NCBI GenBank assembly: GCA_947468985.1
Contig: CANINJ010000019.1
Location: forward strand, 1-12,918
Length of the DNA: 12,918 nt
Reading direction: 5' to 3'
From: Bacteroidota bacterium
GTDB taxonomy: Bacteria; Bacteroidota; Bacteroidia; Flavobacteriales; Flavobacteriaceae
Position numbers and translations under genes: made by a program. This document shows positions 1 through 6,441 of this stretch, piece by piece. Within the stretch, counting starts at the first letter, position 1; every line of letters begins with the position of its first letter. A model generated the notes under the pieces. The model did no database searches. It saw only the letters and a program-made list of their open reading frames with translations, and was not told the DNA's origin.

Positions 1-249
1 ATGAGAAATTCGCATTACCCAAGGTAAAAATTTTCCTTCTTCGTTATAGGAATTAGATTTCAGGGTTTTAATAACTTTAATGAAAGTATCCTGAAATATA
101 TCATCTGAAATATCTCTATCCGATAATTTGGAATAGATAAAACCGTAAATCTTAGATTGGTGTCTGTTAATTAAGATAGTCAAGGCGTTTTCATCACCTG
201 CTATGTAATTTTTAACCAATAGTGCGTCTGGGGTTTGTACATTAGCCAT
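1..249 (-). CDS. RNA polymerase sigma factor, ECF-like, N-terminal part (partial)
   Basis: The visible 83 codons run from an ATG at 249 to the window edge at 1, so the C-terminal part is missing. The protein begins MANVQTPDALLVKNYIAGDE and holds sigma-70 region 2: a helix with NRHQSKIYGFIYSK (residues 28-41), then the acidic segment DRDISDDIFQDTFIKV (44-59), which corresponds to the D-A-E-D-x-x-Q-E-T-F core-binding/-10 recognition segment of ECF sigma factors, then FLPWVMRISH (74-83). Complete ECF factors are usually near 180-200 residues and end in a region 4 HTH, which would lie outside the window. The gene is 244 bases downstream of the last PUL gene on the same strand and has its own candidate promoter at 345-377. 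I therefore infer a separate transcription unit and a role unrelated to the PUL. The family call is firm; the regulon is unknown. No anti-sigma partner is visible. Confidence 0.9.
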   Translation of the reverse strand, partial: MANVQTPDALLVKNYIAGDENALTILINRHQSKIYGFIYSKLSDRDISDDIFQDTFIKVIKTLKSNSYNEEGKFLPWVMRISH

Positions 250-342
250 AAAAATACCTTTTAGTTGTTAAATAAATATGAGAATTATCTCTAAAAAGTA
301 GTTTTCTGTTATAGGCGAATGTTAAATTACAATTAAATTATT

Positions 343-457
343 ACCAAATATAGCATAAAATTAATTTATAAAACAAATCTAAATTGAAAATTTAACATAT
401 TTAATACAATAAAACATGAAAAACGGGTTCAATACAGCATAAAATTCAGTTTATAAA
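343..457 (-). repeat. Imperfect direct repeat in the spacer between the last GH16 gene and the sigma gene
   Basis: Two roughly 30-base segments, 343-372 and 428-457, are alike: both have AGCATAAAATT (352-362 and 436-446) followed two or three bases later by TTTATAAA (365-372 and 450-457). The lower-coordinate copy carries the TATATTTG box of the candidate sigma promoter. The other copy has a degenerate TGTATTGA at the same place. This looks like a duplicated and partly decayed promoter segment. The rest of the spacer 250-493 shows no gene and no convincing terminator for the PUL. Confidence 0.4.
345..377 (-). promoter_or_regulatory. Candidate Bacteroidota-type promoter for the sigma-factor gene
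   Basis: Read on the minus strand, TATATTTG at 352-345 matches the TAnnTTTG -7 box of Bacteroidota sigma-ABfr promoters, and TTTG at 377-374 fits the -33 box with a 21-base spacer. This predicts a start of transcription near 338-340 and a leader of roughly 90 bases before the ATG at 249. The match is by eye in an AT-rich spacer, so chance similarity is possible. Confidence 0.5.
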
Positions 458-493
458 TCAGGTGAAATAGCTACAATAAATTAATTAGTAGTG

Positions 494-1255
494 TTATTGA
501 TAGACTTTAATATAATCAATCTTGAAGTCTTGAGGAAATACCTTTTTATCAACTTCAGGACCTCCAAAATTACCACCAACGGCCAAGTTGACAATTATAT
601 AAAACGGTTGGTTAAAAGGCCAAATATCTTCGTTTTTAAGCGTTGGTTGAAAAGTATATACCGAAATATCATCTACAAAAAATTCAATTTTGTCTTTAGT
701 CCAATCCATTGCATAAATATGATAACCATCTTCGATATTCTCAAATTTGGTTTTCTTGGTATTGATAGTTTCACCGTGGCTGTCTTGTGTGTGCAATGAA
801 GTGAAAACCAAGTGCGGTTCTCTTCCTACATATTCCAAAATATCAATTTCGCCACATTTTGGCCAACCAATATTAGAAATATTAGAACCTAACATCCAAA
901 AAGCAGGCCAGAGACCTTGACCAACAGGCAATTTTGCCCTTGCTTCAAAACGTCCGTATTGAAACTGTTTTTTACCCTTTGTATTGATTTTTGTTGAAGT
1001 GAATGTATCCGATTCTAATTTTGCTTGAATAACTAAATTCCCATCTACTAAAGTATGGTTTTTGTCGGTATAAATTTGGCGTTCGTTATTTCCCCAGCCA
1101 CATAAATCAGGACATCCATTTCCCACATCAAAATTCCAAACAGAACTATCAAGCGTTTTGGCATTGAAATTTTCCTCCCAAACTAAAGTACGTTTTAAAG
1201 CTTGAGCAAAACTGAAATTACTACAGATGAATACAAGTAAAAAGTACTTTTTCAT
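494..1255 (-). CDS. GH16 endo-beta-glucanase (laminarinase-like), secreted, single domain
   Basis: A 253-residue protein with a signal peptide (MKKYFLLVFICSNFSFAQA). There is no good lipobox, so cleavage by signal peptidase I after FSFA is likely, and the enzyme would be periplasmic or released. The rest is one GH16 beta-jelly-roll. Visible landmarks are LVWEENFNA (24-32), GWGNNERQIY (53-62), YGRFEARAKLP (100-110), WPAFWMLG (116-123), the catalytic GEIDILE (135-141) and NLAVGGNFGG (223-232), ending DYIKVYQ. In the E-I-D-x-x-E signature E136 is the expected nucleophile and E141 the acid/base, the beta-bulge form typical of beta-1,3-glucanases and lichenases. Its length is that of a bare catalytic domain. 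Its ATG is only 8 bases after the GH3 stop, so the two are surely cotranscribed. It probably trims imported beta-glucan oligomers or acts as a soluble partner to the larger GH16. The family is firm; laminarin versus mixed-linkage glucan cannot be decided here. Confidence 0.93.
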   Translation of the reverse strand: MKKYFLLVFICSNFSFAQALKRTLVWEENFNAKTLDSSVWNFDVGNGCPDLCGWGNNERQIYTDKNHTLVDGNLVIQAKLESDTFTSTKINTKGKKQFQYGRFEARAKLPVGQGLWPAFWMLGSNISNIGWPKCGEIDILEYVGREPHLVFTSLHTQDSHGETINTKKTKFENIEDGYHIYAMDWTKDKIEFFVDDISVYTFQPTLKNEDIWPFNQPFYIIVNLAVGGNFGGPEVDKKVFPQDFKIDYIKVYQ

Positions 1256-1263
1256 TTTATTAT

Positions 1264-3558
1264 TTATTTTAAATATTGGAAACCGCTTTCCAATGTTGTT
1301 GCTGAACTTCCACCTACGAATACTTTAAAATCTCCCGGTTCTGCTTCCCATTTTGAATTGGCAGTGAAAAATTCTATTGTTTTTTCGTTGATTGTAAACT
1401 TTACTGTTTTAGACTCATTAGGTTGTAATTCAACCATTTCAAATCCTTTTAATTCCTTAACTGGTCTTGTAATACTTCCAATTAAATCCCGAATATATAG
1501 TTGAACCACTTCTTTACCAGCTACTTTTCCTGAATTTTTGAGTGTTACAGAAACTTGTATTTCGCCATTTTTAGAAAATGAATTGTTACTAAGTTTCAAG
1601 TTAGAATATTCAAATTTAGAATAACTCAAACCATATCCAAAAGGATATAAAGGTGTGTTTTTTTCATCACCATAATGAGACCAAAAAACGCTTTCTGGCT
1701 CGTTCATTGTTGGTCTTCCTGTGTTTTTATAATTGTAATAAATTGGTACTTGCCCGATAGTTCTTGGAAAAGTCATTGGCAGTTTTCCACTTGGATTATA
1801 ATCGCCGTAAAGGACTTGAGCGATTGCATTTCCACTTTGAGTTCCCAAATGCCAAGCCTCTACAATGGCAGGAATGTGAGCATCTGCCCAAGGAATTGTC
1901 AATGGACGACCATTATTCAAAACCAAAACAATATTAGGATTTACATTAAATATTACTTCCAATAATTCTTGTTGCACTCCAGGCAAACCTATTTCAGATC
2001 TGCTTCTGCCCTCGCCTGTTTGCAAACCGTGTTCTCCCAAAACCATAACAATAACATCCACTTGTTTTGCAAGGGCAATTGCTTCCGCAAATCCTGATTT
2101 ATCTGTGGTATTTATTTTTGTTTCCCAAACAAATTGCGTTCTTCCAATGGTTACATCGGCACCTTTTGCATAAGTAAGTTGGTTGTCTTTGTATTTTTGT
2201 AAACCTTCTAAAACTGAAACTGCGGTGTTATCATCAGCTGCAATTCTCCAACTTCCCAAAGGACTTGTTTTGTCATTTGCCAAAGCACCAATTAACCCAA
2301 TTTTTTGACCTGATTTTTTTAATGGTAAAAGTTCTTTTTCGTTTTTCAATAATACGATTGACTTTTTGGCCATATCTAATACATCCACTTGAAACTCTTG
2401 TTTTCCAACAGTTTGTTTTTCACGAGCTTCATCACAATATTTATATGGATTTTTAAAAAGTCCCAATTCAAATTTAACTCTCAGAACTCTTTTTGCAGCG
2501 TCATCAATAAGGCTTTCCTTTACTTTACCTTCTCTAACTAAATTGGCTAAGTTTTCAACATAGGCATTGGATTCCATATCCATGTCCGAACCTGCATTTA
2601 TAGCAATTTCAGTAGCTTGTTTGCTATCTTTAGCAAAACCGTGGTTAATCATTTCCCCTATTGAACCCCAATCTGAAACTACAAAACCTTTAAAATTCCA
2701 ATCGCCTTTAAGGATTTGTCTTTGCAAATACGAATTTCCAGTTGCCGGAATACCATTTAATTCATTAAAAGAATTCATAAAAGTTCGAACACCAGCATCG
2801 ACAGTAGCCTTGAATGGTGGAAAAATAGTATTTTGTAAAGTAGATTCACTTATATCAACCGTATTATAATCACGTCCCGATTCTGCAAAAGCATAACCAG
2901 CAAAATGTTTGGCACAAGCTAAAATAGAAGTATTAGAATTGAAATTATCACCTTGAAAACCTTGAACACGAGCCACGGCAATTTTACTTCCCAAAAATGA
3001 GTCTTCGCCAGAACCTTCCATAACTCGTCCCCATCTTGCGTCTCTTGCGATGTCAACCATTGGCGCAAAAGTCCAATTTATCCCAACAGACGAAGCTTCT
3101 TCAGCAGCCATTGCAGCAGATTTTTTGATGGCATCCAAATCCCAACTTGCGGCTTCCGCCAATGGAATCGGGCTAATTGTTTTATATCCGTGAATAACAT
3201 CAAAACCAAAAAGCAATGGAATTCCAAGGCGCGTTTGTTCGACAGCAATTTTCTGAATTGCACGAACATCTTTCACCCCTTTAACATTCAGCATTGAACC
3301 TACTAATCCATTTTTTAAATCAGCATATTTTTTGGCAGCTTGTCCGTCCTTTGGTGTTGGTCCTGTGATATCCCAAAAACCATTATATTGATTTAGTTGT
3401 CCTACTTTTTCTTCTAACGTCATTAGTTTCAAAATAGAATCAACTTTACTATCAAGTGGATTTGATTTGTATTCAGAAGTTATTATTGGCTTGGAAGTCG
3501 TACAACTTAATACCAATAAAGTTGTCAGTACAATTCCATATTTTAGTAGGTTTTTCAT
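1264..3558 (-). CDS. GH3 beta-glucosidase lipoprotein (BglX-like)
   Basis: A 764-residue exo-acting beta-glucosidase that releases glucose from beta-gluco-oligosaccharides. The N-terminus MKNLLKYGIVLTTLLVLSC is a lipoprotein signal with the acylated Cys at 19. The GH3 N-terminal TIM-barrel spans about 35-365: LEEKVGQLNQ (48-57), FGFDVIHGY (117-125), FAPMVDIARDARWGR (164-178), AKHFAGY (216-222) and the nucleophile motif GFVVSDWG (291-298) with D296. The alpha/beta sandwich domain spans about 390-620, with SIVLLKNE (400-407) and GLQTGEGRSRSEIGLPG (511-527); E516 is the likely acid/base. YPFGYGLSYSKFEYS (638-652) leads into the C-terminal fibronectin III-like domain (about 665-755). The domain order and length match full-size BglX-type enzymes, and nothing is missing. 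It lies 75 bases after the PKD-GH16 gene, separated from it by a strong hairpin, and 8 bases before the second GH16 gene. Substrate preference (beta-1,3 versus 1,4 or 1,6) is inferred from its neighbours only. Confidence 0.95.
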   Translation of the reverse strand: MKNLLKYGIVLTTLLVLSCTTSKPIITSEYKSNPLDSKVDSILKLMTLEEKVGQLNQYNGFWDITGPTPKDGQAAKKYADLKNGLVGSMLNVKGVKDVRAIQKIAVEQTRLGIPLLFGFDVIHGYKTISPIPLAEAASWDLDAIKKSAAMAAEEASSVGINWTFAPMVDIARDARWGRVMEGSGEDSFLGSKIAVARVQGFQGDNFNSNTSILACAKHFAGYAFAESGRDYNTVDISESTLQNTIFPPFKATVDAGVRTFMNSFNELNGIPATGNSYLQRQILKGDWNFKGFVVSDWGSIGEMINHGFAKDSKQATEIAINAGSDMDMESNAYVENLANLVREGKVKESLIDDAAKRVLRVKFELGLFKNPYKYCDEAREKQTVGKQEFQVDVLDMAKKSIVLLKNEKELLPLKKSGQKIGLIGALANDKTSPLGSWRIAADDNTAVSVLEGLQKYKDNQLTYAKGADVTIGRTQFVWETKINTTDKSGFAEAIALAKQVDVIVMVLGEHGLQTGEGRSRSEIGLPGVQQELLEVIFNVNPNIVLVLNNGRPLTIPWADAHIPAIVEAWHLGTQSGNAIAQVLYGDYNPSGKLPMTFPRTIGQVPIYYNYKNTGRPTMNEPESVFWSHYGDEKNTPLYPFGYGLSYSKFEYSNLKLSNNSFSKNGEIQVSVTLKNSGKVAGKEVVQLYIRDLIGSITRPVKELKGFEMVELQPNESKTVKFTINEKTIEFFTANSKWEAEPGDFKVFVGGSSATTLESGFQYLK

Positions 3559-3580
3559 TTAATGAAATTCAATTATTCAT

Positions 3581-3620
3581 AAAAAACAACAAGAAGTAAA
3601 TGAGGAACTTCTTGTTGTTA
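3581..3620 (-). terminator. Hairpin plus T-run between PKD-GH16 and GH3 genes (intra-operon terminator or attenuator)
   Basis: A perfect 13-base inverted repeat (AACAACAAGAAGT at 3585-3597 and ACTTCTTGTTGTT at 3607-3619) encloses a 9-base loop. On the minus strand the stem is followed at once by TTTTTT (3586-3581), the arrangement of an intrinsic terminator for leftward transcription. On the plus strand no T-run follows, which fits a minus-strand function. It starts 14 bases after the stop of the PKD-GH16 gene. No TAnnTTTG box is visible between it and the GH3 start, so GH3 and the last GH16 probably depend on read-through. It would then lower their mRNA level relative to susCD or protect the upstream 3' end. 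Confidence 0.7.
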
Positions 3621-3633
3621 TATATCTTAGTAT

Positions 3634-5292
3634 TTATTGGTAAACTCTTACGTAGTCAACTAACATTGAAGCTTGAGTGAAGGCTGGATCAACAGTTCCT
3701 CCAAAAGTTCCTCCCATTGCAACATTCATAATCAAGAAGAAGTCACTATTGAATGGCAATGAATTTGTATTTATTATAGAATGAAACAATACATTATCTA
3801 CATAAAAACGAATTGATTGAGGACTCCAAATTACTTTGTATTTGTGGAAAGTTGTTGCCGTATTAGAAACTGAAGTCTGAGATGAAATACCACCACCACC
3901 AGAATGTCCAGTATAATGAACTGTTCCATAAATAATGTTTGGTAAATATCCTTTTTGCTCCATAATATCAATTTCACCGCAAGCTGGCCAAGTGTTTGTT
4001 GCATAATTTTGTCCTAACATCCATAATGCTGGCCAAGTTCCTGCACCTGCTGGTAATTTTGCATTAAACTCAACTTTACCATATTTGAATTCTCCATTCA
4101 ATTTGTTTTCAGATTTTAATCTAGCAGAAGTATAAGAACTTCCAGTTTTAATTGCAGTAATCACGAGATTTCCACCTTGTACAACTGCATTATTTGGGCT
4201 GTTTGTATAATTTTGAAGTTCCCCATTACCCCATCCACCAGCGCCTAAATCATAACCCCATTTATTAGAGTCTGGAGCGCCGTCAGTTGAGAATTCATCT
4301 GAAAATATAAGATTTGTATAATCAGTAGTGTCTTGAGTTGGTTGAATAGTTGTAAAAATATGATACCAAGCAGATGAGTGAGGAGCTCCATCTGGTGTAA
4401 AAGCTTCTTGAACAGTTCTAACAACCAATCTATTTGCAGTTATTGACATAATTTCATAAGAACTTGTGCCCAAATAAAAGCCCATAAACCCATTATTAGA
4501 AAAATTTAATACGGTTCCTCTTTTTTGAGCAGGATTTGCCAAAGATTCTGAAGGAGATAGTGATACTGATTTTAATCCAATAGCTTCAGATCCGTTAAAA
4601 TCATAACAAGCATCAACATATTGATGACTATTTGGTAAACCAACAATACTTAAAAACTCCCGATTAATTAAACTCGTTCCGTTATTATTAAGTTCATAAA
4701 ATAAATTACCGCCCACATTTGAAAAATTCAAAACATCGTCATGCAAGCAAATTGTATTTGGATTAAATGGTACAGATGAATATTCATTTGCAAAGTGATT
4801 AGTAGTATTATCGGTACTATTTAATCCTTCTCCTAAATATCCAGTTTCAGAAGCTGACCAATACCAATTTTTATTAGTTCCTCCAGTTAAGAATTCAACT
4901 GCTTCAACATCGGTAAAATTACTTAAAATAGTTACTTCTATAGTTGTAGTTGCTGCAATTCCTCCTTTTCCAGTTGCAATAATTGTAACGGTAAAGGTAT
5001 TCAAACCCGATTGATTGTATCTTTTTTCAAAAATACCTGAAGGTGAATTTTGAGAGGTGCCATCACCAAAAATGTATCGGTAGGAAATTGCGTTATCTGC
5101 GGTTGCGGTAAATAAAACTTTTCCTGAGCCATCTCCATTTAAAGCATCTGTGTTATTCTGACCAACAATTTGTGCTGTAACAAGAAGATTTACAGGAGCG
5201 TCTAAAGCCCCGAAAGATTTCGATTCTTCTTGACAACTTGCCATTAAAAATAAGGCGAAAACGGAGATTATATTTATAAATATTTTTTTCAT
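3634..5292 (-). CDS. Surface lipoprotein GH16 beta-glucanase with N-terminal PKD domain
   Basis: I take the ATG at 5292 (552 residues) because MKKIFINIISVFALFLMASC is a clean lipoprotein signal with Cys20; an in-frame ATG at 5328 would add 12 residues in front of it. A PKD-like beta-sandwich follows at about 31-123 (YRYIFGDGTS at 71-80, then a Y-x-x-x-G-x-x-x-x-T-V pattern). Residues 128-325 form a beta-rich module I cannot assign: FLTGGTNKNWYW (134-145), ICLHDDVLNFS (181-191), ITANRLVVRT (284-293). The GH16 domain covers about 328-552, with GWGNGELQNYT (353-363), WPALWMLG (420-427), catalytic GEIDIME (439-445; E440 nucleophile, E445 acid/base) and MNVAMGGTFGG (522-532). The family cuts internal beta-1,3 (or mixed beta-1,3/1,4) glucan links. 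A tethered, multi-domain GH16 directly after the susCD and binding-protein genes is the usual surface endo-enzyme of beta-glucan PULs. It begins 41 bases after the binding-protein stop. Confidence 0.93.
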   Translation of the reverse strand: MKKIFINIISVFALFLMASCQEESKSFGALDAPVNLLVTAQIVGQNNTDALNGDGSGKVLFTATADNAISYRYIFGDGTSQNSPSGIFEKRYNQSGLNTFTVTIIATGKGGIAATTTIEVTILSNFTDVEAVEFLTGGTNKNWYWSASETGYLGEGLNSTDNTTNHFANEYSSVPFNPNTICLHDDVLNFSNVGGNLFYELNNNGTSLINREFLSIVGLPNSHQYVDACYDFNGSEAIGLKSVSLSPSESLANPAQKRGTVLNFSNNGFMGFYLGTSSYEIMSITANRLVVRTVQEAFTPDGAPHSSAWYHIFTTIQPTQDTTDYTNLIFSDEFSTDGAPDSNKWGYDLGAGGWGNGELQNYTNSPNNAVVQGGNLVITAIKTGSSYTSARLKSENKLNGEFKYGKVEFNAKLPAGAGTWPALWMLGQNYATNTWPACGEIDIMEQKGYLPNIIYGTVHYTGHSGGGGISSQTSVSNTATTFHKYKVIWSPQSIRFYVDNVLFHSIINTNSLPFNSDFFLIMNVAMGGTFGGTVDPAFTQASMLVDYVRVYQ

Positions 5293-5333
5293 TTTAGTAA
5301 TTGTTTTGTTATGAATAGTAAACATCATAGGTA

Positions 5334-6428
5334 TTAGTTAGTCAGAATTATAGAATCAAAATAGAATGTAAAGTTTGGAGAAGCATCACCAACTGTACCA
5401 TTATCAAAAATAAACACCAATTTTTGATAGGAATTTGTAGTTGATATTGCTGTGTAATCAAATGTTAGTTCTTGCCAGGCATTTGCAACTGTACATGTAA
5501 CTTCTTTTTCAAATGATATTCCGCCATTCGTTAAATTTTCAACTTTCAATAATAATTTAGCACCAACTCTTGGAGAATAAACTTTTACTTTGAATTTTTT
5601 ATTCACAGAAAAATTGATTGGAGAAGAAAGTGTAATAAGACTTCCACCCCAAACTCGACCTGGCCCTTTAACCATTTTAGCTGCGAAAGGAGTTGTATTA
5701 ATTCCTGTTGGAAAAGGATTCGCAACTCTTGTAGCATTTCCTCCGTCAAAATTTAAGAAAGTATAAGGTAGCGTTGTTGAATCAAAATCTACAGGTAAAA
5801 GTATCAATACCGAACGTGTAACCGTTACAGATTGAGTAAATGGAACAGCAGATTGAGCACTTCCACTTACGGCATAAACTTTTACTATGTAGGTTCCTGG
5901 ATTAGCATAAAGGTGTGTTTTGGTTTCCCCTTGCAAAAAAGTTTCAGGAATATCATTAGGATCTGCACTGTTAAAATATACTTTGAAATTGGTTTCAAAA
6001 TCTGCAGTTGCAGTTACATTAACTTCCATAGTATTTAAAGTGGAAACTGAAACATTAACTTGAAGATTTGTTGGAGGAAAGAAAGAAATAGTAATTACTT
6101 GAGTAAATTCAGATCGTTTTCCATTTACAGTAATACCAACAATTTTAACAGTAAAAGTCCCTTCATTGTATTTATGAGTAGTTGCTACTCCAGCTCCAAG
6201 TAAAGCAGGTTCAACAGTTGCATCTCCATAGTAAACTTCAAATTGTGAAACACCTTCACCAATTGGAATAATGGTAACGTTTCCAGTATTATCAGGAGCA
6301 ATTGCTATTTTTGCAGAGATATTTATAGGTGCTGCAATTGCTTCTAAATCGACATCGTTACTGTCTTTTGAACATCCAAAAAGGATTGTCAAAACAAAAA
6401 TGCTAATTAAAATTTTTATATTTTTCAT
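5334..6428 (-). CDS. PKD-repeat surface glycan-binding lipoprotein (SusE-position protein)
   Basis: A 364-residue protein with lipoprotein signal MKNIKILISIFVLTILFGC (Cys19). The ATG at 6428 is chosen because an upstream in-frame ATG at 6515 would overlap the susD-like gene by about 75 bases and hide the signal peptide. After a short linker come two PKD-like beta-sandwiches: about 33-115 (YYGDAT at 66-71, HKYNEGTFTVKI at 85-96) and about 118-205 (YFNSADPND at 151-159, HLYANPGTYIVKV at 172-184). The C-terminal domain (about 210-364) contains GGNATRV, GGSLITLSSPINFS, FKVKVYSP, WQELTFDY and ends FYFDSIILTN. That pattern resembles beta-jelly-roll carbohydrate-binding modules, though I cannot assign a CBM family. 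No catalytic signature is seen. Its position 13 bases after the susD-like gene and before the surface GH16 is that of the surface glycan-binding proteins of Sus-like systems, which capture polysaccharide at the outer membrane. Function is inferred from position and architecture. Confidence 0.82.
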   Translation of the reverse strand: MKNIKILISIFVLTILFGCSKDSNDVDLEAIAAPINISAKIAIAPDNTGNVTIIPIGEGVSQFEVYYGDATVEPALLGAGVATTHKYNEGTFTVKIVGITVNGKRSEFTQVITISFFPPTNLQVNVSVSTLNTMEVNVTATADFETNFKVYFNSADPNDIPETFLQGETKTHLYANPGTYIVKVYAVSGSAQSAVPFTQSVTVTRSVLILLPVDFDSTTLPYTFLNFDGGNATRVANPFPTGINTTPFAAKMVKGPGRVWGGSLITLSSPINFSVNKKFKVKVYSPRVGAKLLLKVENLTNGGISFEKEVTCTVANAWQELTFDYTAISTTNSYQKLVFIFDNGTVGDASPNFTFYFDSIILTN

Positions 6429-6441
6429 AGTTCTAAATTTA

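Noticed and set aside
1..249. The sigma-factor gene as the regulator of the PUL (sigma/anti-sigma type)
   Set aside because: It is downstream of the operon with its own candidate promoter, no anti-sigma gene is visible, the SusC-like protein has no N-terminal signalling (STN) domain, and a dedicated sensor-regulator sits directly upstream of susC.
250..493. Intrinsic terminator at the end of the PUL after the short GH16 gene
   Set aside because: No stem of useful length followed by a T-run could be found on the minus strand. The PUL transcript may end without one or run on toward the sigma gene.
491..799. Plus-strand open frame of about 100 codons antisense to the short GH16 gene
   Set aside because: It lies wholly inside a gene with a full catalytic signature on the other strand, has no recognisable domain and no promoter or start context of its own.
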